Notes: generated from the sequence alone by a model not told the origin. A DNA stretch of 64,000 bases from Pholiota molesta (GCA_014925825.1 JACGCK010000140.1:1-64000); one strand, 5' to 3'; shown: positions 1-10,569, numbered from the stretch's first letter. A program made the numbers and translations.

Positions 1-448
1 GAGTGAAGGGAGGAATGTGAGGTGGAGTGATCTGAATGGCCAGAATTAGAGGGGTCCTTGGGTGTATTCGGTCGGCTACCACCAGCGCCCGACGTAAGAA
101 AGGGAGGTGATGGCCTCGGAGAAGAGCCAAGAGGGGGTGGTTGTGATTTAGGTCTTCGCTGCGAGACTTGGGAGCTGGATTGGCGTTGGCAGAAAGATTG
201 CGATCGGGATCCGACGAACCGACCGTCGATGATCGTGTAGGGAGTGCAGAACGGTTGGGAAGGGCTGATGAGCTGCTCGGGGGTGCAGAGTACGGGTTCC
301 TCGCCTGCCCCGAGCCCCTTGCCTGCTCGAAGTCGGTAGAGACGGCCAGGGGGCCCATTGGGCCTCCAGCACCATACCCATTGGGCTGTGCTGCTTGGTA
401 GTTTGACCATGGCGACGGTGCCCGTCCCTGATCACGGTCTCTGCTCAT
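1..448 (-). CDS. N-terminal part of a low-complexity protein, runs off left edge
   Basis: A reading frame opens at an ATG at 446-448 (MSRDRDQGRAPSPWSNYQ) and is open to the window edge, about 149 codons. The first ~100 residues are rich in Ser, Pro, Asn, Gly and Gln, typical of a disordered fungal N-terminus. Towards the left edge a second frame gives the more protein-like text (PKSQPPPLGSSPRPSPP, then GSRPNTPKDPSNSGHSD), so the protein probably changes frame near 140-200, as if one base were missing. No domain is visible and the function is unknown. The exact frame used is uncertain; the presence of coding sequence on this strand is fairly well supported by composition. Confidence 0.45.
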   Translation of the reverse strand, partial: MSRDRDQGRAPSPWSNYQAAQPNGYGAGGPMGPLAVSTDFEQARGSGQARNPYSAPPSSSSALPNRSALPTRSSTVGSSDPDRNLSANANPAPKSRSEDLNHNHPLLALLRGHHLPFLRRALVVADRIHPRTPLILAIQITPPHIPPFT

Positions 449-692
449 TGGATTGAGCGCGGGCCCTGGGTGTAATGGTGGGGGAAAGCGACTGGGATTT
501 GGACTGAGCTGGAGACTGAAGATGGAGACGGAATGAGTTCAGTCCACCGCTAAACTGCTCGACACAAATGTGACAGTCACATCACATTTACCAGCATACT
601 TAAGTTATGCTTTGAGGCTACACAGGTTTGACCACGCACAACACATGCTTGTCAGAATAACTATAGATCCGACAGCTCAGCCAAATATCCCT

Positions 693-1433
693 TCAAAAAT
701 ACTCCAATATTCCGTGTACTATTCTCTTCATATTTTTCGGGAAAATGTTAGTCACATTCGTGAGTAATTTGATCAAGTATGGTTGTGGCACTTGAACGGC
801 AGAGAACCAATCTGAAGCTGAATTTCGGGCTGTAAAGTGGATCTGAACAGTTATTTTGCAGGTCATGCATCTTCCACAGTAAACTGGATCCAGCGACGAA
901 ATGGCAAGGTCTGATTTGGGGGCCAAATATCTGGCTTCGCGCCCAGCAAGGGTCTTCATTTCCCCCCAAACATTTTCCATGTACAGGTTTACCAGTGGCA
1001 GGTCGCACAGCTTCGGTGAAATACAATCAACATACAATGAATCCAAAACGAGTTTGAATACACGGCACGGAGTGCGAGAAGACTCGCTGGGAACCATCGG
1101 ATAGTACTCCCCGGCTTCAAAGCACTGTGGCTTTCGGCCTTGAGTAGCCTTGAGTGCCTCCACCGTGGCTATCCCATGGACCATGTTCTGATGAGATTTG
1201 ATGCATTGATGTATGATGCATTGTTGGTCAAGGCGCTTAAACGGCTTCGGAATTTTTGTGCCGTTAGTCTGCCCCTGTCTGCAAAGACCAGGGCGTAGCG
1301 CCCAGATACTTACATCCCTGGCATCATTTTCGTCGCAGAAGATCGCAAACCTCCCCATGTTACTCTCCACCTCTAAGATGAACCTTTTTTTTCTTTCTTC
1401 GGACTCGTCTTTCCGCATTGGACTTGTCACCAT
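693..1433 (-). CDS. hypothetical protein, 246 codons, possibly spliced
   Basis: One uninterrupted frame of 246 codons in sequence of ordinary base composition, which is long for chance. It starts MVTSPMRKDESEERKKRF and ends IVHGILEYF. I recognise no family; a Cys cluster (YCGRCMTC) lies about 75 residues from the C-terminus. A good splice donor (GATGTAAGTATC) and an acceptor (TTTGCAG, then GGGCAG) lie inside the frame around 1267-1313. Removing 45 nt would keep the frame, so the true product may be shorter by 15 residues. No TATA box or neighbour gives a hint of function. It could also be a decaying gene. Confidence 0.4.
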   Translation of the reverse strand: MVTSPMRKDESEERKKRFILEVESNMGRFAIFCDENDARDVSIWALRPGLCRQGQTNGTKIPKPFKRLDQQCIIHQCIKSHQNMVHGIATVEALKATQGRKPQCFEAGEYYPMVPSESSRTPCRVFKLVLDSLYVDCISPKLCDLPLVNLYMENVWGEMKTLAGREARYLAPKSDLAISSLDPVYCGRCMTCKITVQIHFTARNSASDWFSAVQVPQPYLIKLLTNVTNIFPKNMKRIVHGILEYF

Positions 1434-1652
1434 AATTTACATGGTACAGCGCTCCGCACATGGATTAGAGCGGGGAGGTTGGATGCGAATAGTAAAAGCC
1501 ATGTATATTGCAAGTTGAGTGCAACTATATCAGCTTTACATAGATACTAATAGTCCGTTTATAGTCCGTGAATTAACACTCGCGAATAAGAGTAAAGGTA
1601 GTATAAGTGTTTCTTTAGACCTTGCTGATACGAGTCCATAGCGCTCCAATGC

Positions 1653-2929
1653 TCAAATGGCTGTTTGAGGAGGAGCAGCGTCGACCCAAAACTGATTTTG
1701 GTTTCCCTGAGTGCAGTTCCAGACTTGAAGCTACAAAAGCAGAGTCAGCAAAGGTCTCCGGAGAGGTCTAGCCATTAACTTGCCTGATTTCCTCTGTTCT
1801 TAATTCCATCAGTCAAATCGATGCACAGCCCATCCGCCAAACCGGTTTTCTGCCATCGGATGGTACTCTCAGGAATGAAAAACTGGTTGATATTGCCCGC
1901 GGTGCAATCCCATAGTTGGAGCTTGGTCCCCGGAGCGACAACGCCGTCCTTGACGTCGAGGCACTTAACTGGGGCAGTACCGTCGGGACCGAAGGCAAGC
2001 TTGTAAGTTCCGCTGTTGCCGTGTCCGATTTGAGGAAGCGTCCAGACCTTGCGCGCGGTGGTATCGCTGCAAGAGGTGATGAAGACTGGCGAGCCGTTCG
2101 CCGAAGAGTCCGCGCCCATACAGAGGGAAGCTGTAATCAAAATCATAAAATAGCGAAATGATTAAGAGTGTAACGAATATAGGCTTGCATCGACTTACTG
2201 TCGTTAGTGAGAACAACCTCGTTGGCGGGACTAACGTGCTTTCGTTGAATATAAATTCTGAAATAGATTATACACGACTTACTTGGCCAGGGTGTTGGAC
2301 GTCCACTGTTGGTTCTTGTTTCCAGCTAAGCAGGTCCAGATTTGCAACTTCGAGTCGGAGACAAATTAGCGTAAGGAAAAGCGCGTCAATAATAATAAAA
2401 AAAGAAACTAACCTGATTACCATTAGACAAATCACCGTTGGTCAAATCGAGGCACTTGTTAGTCCCAGCCCATTGGACAGTTCCATTCGAGTTCCATTGC
2501 CATTGTTGATTAGGGTTTCCAGGTACACAGGAGTTGATTTCGACTTTCGTCCCGGAATGGTTCACTCCCCCAGTCACCTCAAGGCAGAAAGAGTTGAAGA
2601 TCTGGATATTAGTGGCAGTTCCTGCCCCGGTTGTCGAGCCGCCTGCAACAACATTCCATCCGCGCTGTTGAGTTGCAGCACTGCAGTCGTTTATGACGAC
2701 CTCCGAGCCATTGGCTGCCGCAAAGACGGTGATACAGGGTGTGCGTGGAAAAGATCCACGAGTAGTAGGCTGGAGTTGGACAAAGTTCCCTGCACTGGAA
2801 AGAGGGAAGATATGGTTAGAAACATACATATCATAAGGACGCAGATAATATGTTGACATACGTCGGAATCGCTGCGTGAGCTCCTGCCACCGCGGCGGCA
2901 ATTATTGATGATACTGCGAAGAAACGCAT
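1653..2929 (-). CDS. secreted ricin-B-type (beta-trefoil) lectin, 323 aa
   Basis: Six exons (2929-2862, 2794-2413, 2347-2283, 2230-2199, 2130-1784, 1730-1653) join in phase to 323 codons. Residues 1-19 (MRFFAVSSIIAAAVAGAHA) form a signal peptide. The rest is two ricin-B/CBM13-like trefoils. The signature blocks are NPNQQWQWNSNGTVQW, LQIWTCLAGNKNQQW, TKLQLWDCTAGNINQFF and LQVWNCTQGNQNQFW, each a QxW/QxF repeat with its CLD or CIDL partner. Such proteins are secreted carbohydrate binders, often of galactosides or xylan; the sugar bound here cannot be read from sequence. No enzymatic domain is attached. The last intron begins GC rather than GT (CAG/GCAAGT). A TATA box lies about 90 nt upstream. 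The family assignment is firm, the ligand unknown. Confidence 0.85.
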
Positions 2930-3016
2930 GTCAAAGTATATGAGAATGAACGACTTTTGAATGGAGCGAGAAAGAAACGAAATTGAAGCCTGGGGATTCC
3001 TCACACTCTATGATCT

Positions 3017-3023
3017 TTTATAT
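3017..3023 (-). promoter_or_regulatory. TATA box of the lectin gene
   Basis: Read on the minus strand the sequence is GATATAAAAGATC, a good TATA element 88-94 nt upstream of the lectin ATG at 2929. Confidence 0.6.
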
Positions 3024-3029
3024 CTCAGC

Positions 3030-4791
3030 ACCCAGCCTAACTTCTTTTTGGTATGTATGTACTTAGTGTCGATTCCGACATGACCATTGATGGAAGTCGT
3101 TTATTTTTAGCGACAAGCGGCCTTGCGATGCCCGTACTCTTGCTGAAATCAAGCTGGAATAAAGTCAAATTTAACTTCGTTCAAAATATGAGGCTGTCAT
3201 GAGGTCTGGTTGCATTTCGCGAGATTAGTATCACCTAGAGTAGAAACGATGAGGTTTTAGCGCTCCACAAGGCGATTTTCAGTTGTTGAGTCGATGTTAC
3301 AGTCTGTCGTATCATCCGTGAATACCTTGTATGGTCAGTGGCTTTTACTAGATAGATAGTCGATACCCACTGTGTTTGTGCAACGTGCAACTGAACTTCA
3401 TTTTTGACTTTATGTTGCTGGCTTTCAGATATTCATCTTGGTTTCGCTCTAAGATCAGTATGCTAATCCAATGCTAATCCGAGCAACCACGCGTAATATT
3501 CAGCATGTGCGCTGCTCTACATATTTGTTTGATATGAATTTGATATAAATCTAACAGAGCTGTCGGACCACATAGCTCCGATGGCCATACCGCGATATGT
3601 ACTTAGTAACTACAGACGAGGCCAATTAGCTTCGTGCCAGTGACTATTTTGAGCCTATGTACTATGTTCGTCTCTGAGCCTCGAGGTGAGCTAGATGCCG
3701 ACAATGGCTTCTTGGGTATGCCTAAAGTGTAAGCTATGAAAGACTTTTTATACCCTTTAGTCCGGGCAGTCGTGTGGACGTATTTCTAGTGTCTGGAAGG
3801 AAACTGATTCCTGGTGCCCGAGGGCCGATCCTTTTGTAACGATGAGAGATACATACATTGGCTATTATAGAGCTCCCGAGCATGAGCCGACGTCGAAATT
3901 GCTTCGCATACATATACCAACCATGTAAACTTCAACCAGCTTCAACCGTCCGCATGTTTTCAATCCAGGAAGTTTATTGCCAATAAGAATCTTTGATTCG
4001 CGATGAAGTAAGTAGATGCTTCTGCATTCAAATGCTTACTGAATACTTATTTCTTACGGTCTAACTTTTTACCGGCAGCCATCGTCCTTATACGCGTCAA
4101 ATTACCAACACGATGGGCGCCCATTTCAGAAAGCTATACAGGCGAAAGCGACTCGGACGCGACGTGCTTAATTGAATATCACGTGGTTATGATCCGTTTC
4201 TTTTTTTGGAAGCGCCCAACATCAGCTTGCGCACAACCTCCTCAACGTCAACCAAGTTTCTTCGTCGTTGCGTCTGGTATGAATTGAACGCCTTCTGCGT
4301 CCCACACAGAGACTCAAATTCTGCAAATGTCTTCCCTAGAATGACTTCAGAGGCGGTACCGGTGAACACATCAGTCGGGTCATTTCCTCCTCAATTTACT
4401 GCAGCAACCACCAATGATGCATCAAAAACTCTGCGAAATCTTAAACCGTAACTCGTTAGCACGACAAGCACGACTCAGCGAACGAATGTGCAACAACAGT
4501 CGCTTCTAATGCCAGAACCAACGCGGTGCCAGCAACATGATCAAGCTTCATTGCAGTTCGCAATAGTGCGTTTTATTCAAGACGTTACGGGTTCGTCTCC
4601 ATTCGGGCTACAACTTGCCCATGACTATATTTCTTGTGTGCCCTGACACAGGAATCGAACATCATGTGCAAAAGCAGCCTGCCCTAAGTTAATGGTGAGT
4701 ATTTAATTCCCTGGAAATCCTCGCATCTGGTCTTTCTTTTCTACCATCTTCGTTATAAATTGATCCTACTTACATCTATATAAATAGTAGA
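3030..4791. other. intergenic, with a possible spliced mini-ORF and a broken ORF
   Basis: No solid gene. Two weak signals are present. On the plus strand an ATG at 4003 followed at once by GTAAGT, with an acceptor at 4078, would give a 33-residue basic peptide (MNHRPYTRQITNTM, ending RRKRLGRDVLN) stopping at 4175. On the minus strand, 4450-4187 reads YGLRFRRVFDASLVVAAVN, a TGA stop, then GGNDPTDVFTGTASEVILG and onward to DVEEVVRKLML near its end. It looks protein-like but carries that stop, so it may be a relic. The rest is AT-rich spacer. A TATATAAATA run at 4777-4786 lies just before the next ATG. Confidence 0.4.
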
Positions 4792-7239
4792 ATGTCTAAC
4801 CCATTGCGACCTGCGAAACGACAACGAACCCAAAAGGTTTGTTTTTTAAGAACTTACCACTGAGGCACGCTAGAGCTGTCAAGTTGAACACAGCAAATTA
4901 GAATATGTTTCTGGACTTGGAGGCCGCTGCAACTGAAGGTTCGGACGAAGAGGATGACGAAATGGACGAGGAATTTATGGCTGGTATGTACACGCATTTG
5001 TGCCTAGTGTTATCAACTAAAACACCCTACCCTGTTCAGAGGATGCCTCCATAGAGGATATTGATCATGGATCCCACCCACGCGCAGCTATGGCATTCCA
5101 TGACAGCCGATGAGGACGATAATTGGCAAGAAAGGTTGGAACATGCCAATAGTCGCCATCGGCCTCAGAGACACGATCAATACGACTCGGAAGAACCTTT
5201 TCATCAATTGAAAGAAACGGACATGCTATGGGAGATTGGCTGCAAGGTGAGTTTAGCATTAACCGTCTAGCAATTTCTCACATATACCGCCGGCAGGTGG
5301 GGTCAGAGGAGCGTGCAGTATTTCAGATACTGCGTAAATCGATGCATCCCACCGCGCCACAGGCACTCGCGACATCCGCATTGTCGACTTCAGTGCCAGG
5401 GCGCATCTACGCCGAAGTCAACACCTTCGCGCAGGCCACAACGCTCGCGCAGGCGATACCAGAACTCAAGCCGTCGCGCATCTCGCCAGTCCCGCGTGAC
5501 GAGCTCTATCGCATACTCAACATCGCCTCCACGAGACTGGCGCCGCATCAATGGGCGAGAGTCGCGGGGAGGCGGAGGAGGTGGCGCGGGTACAAAGGTG
5601 ATACTGGGCTGGTGTTGATGATCCAGGGCAGCGAGAAGCTGTACTTGGCGTTGGTACCGCGGCTTGCTATCGGGGACGCTGATCCGGAAGTACAGCGGCC
5701 GCCCCAAGCACTGGTCGAGCGGCTGCACCTGGCGCACATCAAAGGAGAGAAGTCAATAAAGGAGGACATAGAGGGTCGTTATATATGGAAGGGGTACATG
5801 TTCTCCAAAGAGGGGTTTCTCTTAATCGACTTGGATAAAATTGAGCTCCTTCCTTTGGTGGAGACCGTTCCACGGACCGCCGAGTTGGCTATATTCCGGA
5901 CCACAACCCTCCTCCCCCCGCGGATCGCGCGAAGGACGGAGGAGATGATTCGACGAACACGAATGAAATTAGGGGACAGAGTCAAGGTGGTTACGGGCGA
6001 ATATCTCGGCCTCATAGGCGAAATTACAGAGGTCCTAGAGGACGACTCGGAGGTTAACGTTTACATGCCTTCGCAAGATATCACGCAAAATATGCTGAAG
6101 AACGACGTCCGAGTAACATATCGAGTGGGCGATCAAGTGAAAGTGCTTGATGGCGAGCACAAGGGCCTCGCGGCGTGGGTGGTCGCAATATTGCTCGACT
6201 CGTTGCGTATTTTGAACTTGGAAAAACAAATTGAGGTAAGTACTCTGCTTATTCAATACCTTCTATATATTTATGTTGGTTCTTCACACAGGTCAACGTC
6301 TCAAAAGCTGACGTCGAATTCCATTCTCCCAAACACAGCATCAGTCTAAAACCTCGCGACGGATATCCAAATTGGGCGAAGCTCGGTGAACGGAACCCCA
6401 ATGATGTTTACATTGGCAAACGCGTCATGGTGATTGCGAGGAACGCCATGAAAGGATACAGGGGTGTCATCAAGTCAACGACCCCGGATGGATGTGCTTT
6501 TGTGGAACTCGATGCGCTATTACGACAAGCCAACTTGAAAGTCAAGTTGCTCAGCCTGACCTGTCTGTAAGTTATATCAACCTTCGTTAACATCTATATC
6601 AATGATTGAATATATTCCAGTACGGATGAAGATATGCCCAGTTTCTGCGAGTCGACGAGTGGAAGTTCGATGCTAGATAGAAATCAAACACCATTGGAGG
6701 ATTTGCCATCATCCCCATCTGCTGGACGCGCGCCTGCTGATCCAGCTTGGGATCCATCTTCTCAAACTCCGTCAAACATTACACGACCAACGGGCCCTGT
6801 TCACTGGCTCGATGATCCAGCTTGGGACCTATCGTCTCAAAATCTGATACACACCGTACGGCCGACTCGTCCCGTTCATTGGCTCGATGATCCTGCCCTC
6901 ATGGGTCTTAGAGTTAAACTGAGAAGTAGCGAGCCCATTGTGCGGAGCCCTGTGCTTGAGTTCATGGGCGTGGAGAACGGAAAGGTGAGAGTGAGGGACA
7001 TGGGGGACTACAGGAATCTCCCCTTCGAATCAATAACGGCACTGCCCCCCATGGCCCTGGGCGATTTAGTGACCCCAAACAGCGGCGAACTGCGGGGCAC
7101 CTTCTTCAAGGTCATCGAAATGACAGGCGACCTCTGCATCGTGCGGAAACCGGGGATGAGGCCGCGTAAACGTTACACAGATCCCTCCTTTTTGACCGCC
7201 AATCTTCTACAAGTATTCCCACCCTTCAAAACAAAGTAG
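4792..7239 (+). CDS. short SPT5-like transcription elongation factor (NGN + KOW), frame break near the start
   Basis: Exons: 4792-4836, 4902-4983, 5040-5246, 5297-6235, 6292-6566, 6621-7239. The N-terminus is acidic (GSDEEDDEMDEEFM) like SPT5. It is followed by an NGN-type region beginning at MLWEIGCKVGSEERAVFQIL (about 5223 on) and by three KOW-like blocks: KLGDRVKVVTGEYLGLIGEI, YRVGDQVKVLDGEHKGLAA and DVYIGKRVMVIARNAMKGYR. The C-terminal part holds two 25-residue repeats (DPAWD...RPT.PVHWLD). SPT5 with SPT4 clamps RNA polymerase II, with KOW domains facing polymerase and RNA. This protein is shorter than canonical SPT5 (about 1000-1200 residues) and has no heptad-like CTR, so it is probably a mushroom-type paralog. 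The frame from the first ATG reaches TGA at 5111-5113 while the long frame is one base off; alternatively translation starts at the ATG at 5068. No intron explains the shift. Confidence 0.75.
6739..6888 (+). repeat. two tandem 75-nt repeats inside the SPT5-like gene
   Basis: Units 6739-6813 and 6814-6888 encode 25 residues each: DPAWDPSSQ...RPTGPVHWLD and DPAWDLSSQ...RPTRPVHWLD. A third start (DPALMG) follows. They sit where canonical SPT5 carries its C-terminal repeat region, but the unit is different. Confidence 0.85.
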
Positions 7240-8132
7240 CGAATCTGTAGTGAATAATATGAGTCAGAAAACCTGGTAGCACGAAACGCGAGTAGGTAGC
7301 TTATTTCTGGCGCATAGTTTTTTACGGCTGCTGTTTCCCAGTGGTTCTTTACTGCGAGTTTATAAGTAAAGATTGTATTTCGCTCGCATTTTGCATCTGC
7401 GCTTTATTAATAGCACTATGATCTACATACCTCCGACCACAATATGACTATTAACAACGAACATGACCCAACGCACCGTAGGCATTCTGAACCACCCTGG
7501 GAGTAACCAATCTTCCAGCATTGAAATTGAAATTTCAGCGTACTTAGATGCGCACTGTTGGGGAAATCGCCGTGTGGTGTGGCTCAGAAGGATAAGCGCT
7601 TTGCGCTTGACCATACTAGTTGCTACCGGCTCACTGCCACTACCACCGACATTCTGTTTATCTACATACTACGCTTTACATTTGAGTGGCTTTTGGCCCT
7701 ACAGGACAGTATATATACAGTAGTTGGTTTCTCACGAATCTACACCGTATACTCTAGCGCCCAAGCGCCCTTCTATTTTTAGCTCACCCCTACGTGCCTG
7801 CCTCTCATTGCGACTTTGCGTCCTTTTTGCTCATCTCGCACTTTGACAGCTCTCTACGGCTATGACTCCTCCGACTACTATCGAGCCGCCTTCGGTCTAT
7901 CCCAAAGATGCCCTCAAACCAACTGGCCCTGAGTTTTTGTTTTTGCATCGTGGATCATTTATTAGAGAATTTAAACAGTAGATCTCGCTCCGAGTCGCAG
8001 TTCTCGTTGTATTAGAAAGGTTGATGAAATCATAGTTGTGATCATTTCAATGCAGACGTTATGCGTGGAGGTATACGATCTCGACTGCAAACCGCGCATA
8101 TCTCAAAAATACTGCATCCACCCGACGTTCAA
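7240..8132. other. intergenic, no supported gene
   Basis: AT-rich spacer after the SPT5-like gene. It holds a TATATATA run near 7710 and a 39-codon frame at 7862-7981 (MTPPTTIEPPSVYPKDALK) preceded by pyrimidine-rich sequence, which looks like the start of a gene that has lost its body. From about 8000 the sequence matches the downstream flank of the second PEBP gene. Confidence 0.5.
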
Positions 8133-8973
8133 CTATGTCGTAGGGTCGGGGCCGACAAGCATGAAGGTACCTCCAATGGGCTGACCAAGTCCAACAGCAG
8201 CAGCGAACGAGCTGAGATTAAACATGGCGATCGAAGTGGTCACATTGACTAGCGTCTGCTCATTAAAGCCTTTCGGTTGTTCGAAGAGGAGGAAAGTATA
8301 TCTAACAAATTATAAATTCATCGCTGAACTTCCAGCAAAGGAAGAAGAAAGAATAAAACCCCATACCGATGTGGATCTGATCCTGCAGGCGGGGTCGGTT
8401 GTTGGAATTTGCTTATGGCAGGAGTATTATTTGAGAGAAGGGTGGGCGACCTCGGAGACTCCAGGAAGAAGTTCCCGCCTAGGAAGTGCCTGATTTGGGC
8501 TACTGTAGGCGCCTGAGGTGTCGGTGCATCGGGATCGACTGCTGCGACGACGAAGGGGCCTTTCGAGCGGGATCCTATCACGTTGAAAATCGGAGGCCCG
8601 ACCGTTGCTGGTAGGTGAAATAAATTAATAGACGATTAATTTGCGTGATAGGCAGGCTGGAGAACGGGAAGAATTAAATATGGCGTATATACCGTTTCGC
8701 GGGAGTTGAATTCCGGCATGCAGCGTGATTGATCTGGCGTCTGTCTGGGGGAAGGTCACTTCCAGCAAGACTTTCGGGTCAAATGAGAACTGGATGGTTT
8801 CTGGGAGCTGTTCGATGAAGTTTGAGTATTCCTGCAATAGTCGCCCTCAGAGTTGATAAGGAAAAACTTACATTAGCATTATTGAACGCTGTTCTGACCT
8901 CTGCTAAGCTCTTATCTTGCGCGATGCCAACAGTGGAAAATGCAAGGAGGATGGTCAAGAGTGGAAGGATCAT
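8133..8973 (-). CDS. secreted PEBP/YbhB-family protein, copy A, 216 aa
   Basis: Four exons (8973-8872, 8831-8693, 8607-8367, 8301-8133) join in phase to 217 codons. Residues 1-18 (MILPLLTILLAFSTVGIA) are a signal peptide. The phosphatidylethanolamine-binding protein fold is shown by VLLEVTFP, PPIFNVIG, the anion-site motif VDPDAPTPQAP at residues 104-114, and IRHFLGGNFF. The C-terminus is GQPIGGTFMLVGPDPTT. Family members bind phospholipid head groups or inhibit proteases and kinases; several secreted fungal members are known, with unclear roles. It shares its exon layout with the adjacent copy B, from which it differs by a nine-residue longer second exon (EYSNFIEQL). The assignment is firm at fold level only. 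Confidence 0.85.
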
Positions 8974-9034
8974 GATGAGATGGGGTCTGCAGCGGTGGGC
9001 CTACTATTAATGCAGATTTTTCTCAACCACCGTG

Positions 9035-9040
9035 CTTATA
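9035..9040 (-). promoter_or_regulatory. TATA-like element of PEBP copy A
   Basis: The minus strand reads GTTATAAGCAC, 62-67 nt upstream of the ATG at 8973. The same element (CGTTATAAG) occurs before copy B. Confidence 0.45.
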
Positions 9041-9671
9041 ACGTTCGCAGGTGGAGCCCTATTCAGACTTAGGAAAGTTACAAATAAGTTGTGAATTTAC
9101 CCACAAATGCGATCAAAATTAGAACCATCCATATGCTAGTCCATCTTCCTGCTGCGCAAATCCCCCTGCCGCTGTGGGATAACATTATATGCTGAAGGGA
9201 AAGGAAGCATCGTTGGTAGTAATCCTGCGATAGAACGTGCGAATTATCTGAGCGCGTTTCCTGTTTTAACAGGAATGATGCACTACTAGCAGTAGGTCCC
9301 AGCCCTCCTGTTCTCTGCTAGCCTCAGGAATAACTTGCGAAGCCAACCATCAAATTTAAATCCCAGTTCATCTTCAATCTGAGCGGCTGGCACTGAGATT
9401 ACTAGTAGCTGAGAGCATATTTGCTACTGCGTTTCCACTGTCACGATGGGTCTAGCGTTTGTGCGGCTTCCAAATATAAGACCACGGACGAGGCTCAGTA
9501 TATAGCTGAAGCGATCAAAGACCCGAAGCAGTTTTGAAAAGGATGATTTGAATATTTTCTTGTTGTAGTACCCGAAAACTTGATGAAATAATAGTCGAGC
9601 GGTTATTTTGATATAGACGCTATTCATAGGAGTATATTATCTCGAGAATATGGAATTCCTCTGAGATTCAA

Positions 9672-10515
9672 CTATGTCGTAGGGTCGGGACCGACGAGCA
9701 TGAAAGTACCTCCAATGGGCTGACCCAGCCCAACGGCAGCAGCGAACGAACTGATATTGAACATGGAGATGGAAGTAGTCGCATTGACTAGTGTCTGCTT
9801 GTTAAACTCTCTCGATTGGTCGAAGAGCAGGAATGTATATCTAACACAAAATACATCAGCATCTGAAGTCACAGCCAAAGAAAGGACAAAGAATAAGAAT
9901 GCATACCGATGCGGGTCCGATCCTGCAGGCGGAGTCGGCTGTCGAAATTCGCTTAAAGCTGGAGTATTATTCGAGAGAAGGGTGGGCGACCTCGAGGATT
10001 CTAGGAAGAAGTTTCCGCCTAGGAAGTGCCGAATTTGAGCTGAGCTGGGCGCTTGAGGTGTCGGCGCGTCGAGATCAACTGTGGCGACGACGAAGGGGCC
10101 GTTCGAGTGAGATCCTATCACATTGAAAATCGGTGGGCCGGCCGTAGCTGATAGACGGAATATTATTAGATGGCTATTTTGCGTGATAGGGAGGCTTGGG
10201 AGCGGAGACAATCGAACATGGCGTACATACCGTTTCGCGGGAGTTGGATTCCAGCATGCAATGTAATTGGTCTGGCGGCTGTCTGGGGAAAAGTCACTTC
10301 TAGCAAAACTTTCGGGTCGAAAGAGAACTTGATGGCTTCTGGGATCTGTTTTATTAATTATGAGTATCTCATAGTCATAGTACTCACATTCGACAAGATA
10401 ATAAGTAACTTACATTAGCATTATTGAATGCCTTTCTAACCTCTGCCAAGCTCGTATCTTGTGCGATGGCAACCGCGGAAAATACAAGGAGGATGGACAA
10501 GGATGGAAAAATCAT
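9672..10515 (-). CDS. secreted PEBP/YbhB-family protein, copy B, 208 aa, altered anion-site motif
   Basis: Four exons (10515-10414, 10345-10231, 10147-9907, 9840-9672) give 209 codons with splice phases identical to copy A. The signal peptide is MIFPSLSILLVFSAVAIA. The key family motif DPDxP reads DLDAP here (residues 97-101; Pro replaced by Leu), while the flanking FVVATV and TPQAP are kept. The second exon begins IPEAIKFSF, lacking nine residues present in copy A. The rest, including IRHFLGGNFF and the C-terminal GGTFMLVGPDPTT, is nearly the same. The Leu change could weaken ligand binding; that is inference. The gene is otherwise intact. Confidence 0.85.
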
Positions 10516-10569
10516 GATGAGACGAAGTCTGCAAGGGTTGGCATTTTAGAGCAGATATCGTCTCCCCTA

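Larger units (their letters stand above)
8000..9310. repeat. tandem duplication, copy A (PEBP gene plus flanks)
   Basis: Approximate limits. The coding exons, introns, promoter (TATAACGTTCG core) and about 250 nt of upstream DNA align by eye with copy B. Matching landmarks include CCATCTTCCTGCTGCGC, GCTGTGGGATA and AAGGGAAAGGAAGC at about 9143-9213 and again at about 10673-10730. Confidence 0.8.

Noticed and set aside
1653..2929. Lectin gene as a ricin-like toxin
   Set aside because: Only the carbohydrate-binding trefoil domains are present; there is no ribosome-inactivating or other catalytic domain.
4640..4680. Sequence resembling a tRNA T-loop on the minus strand (TTCGATTCC)
   Set aside because: The flanking stem does not pair and no acceptor or anticodon arm can be folded.
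7862..7981. 39-codon frame starting MTPPTTIEPPSVYPKDALK with promoter-like sequence upstream
   Set aside because: No continuation in any frame or by splicing; could be a gene start that lost its body but cannot be supported as a gene.
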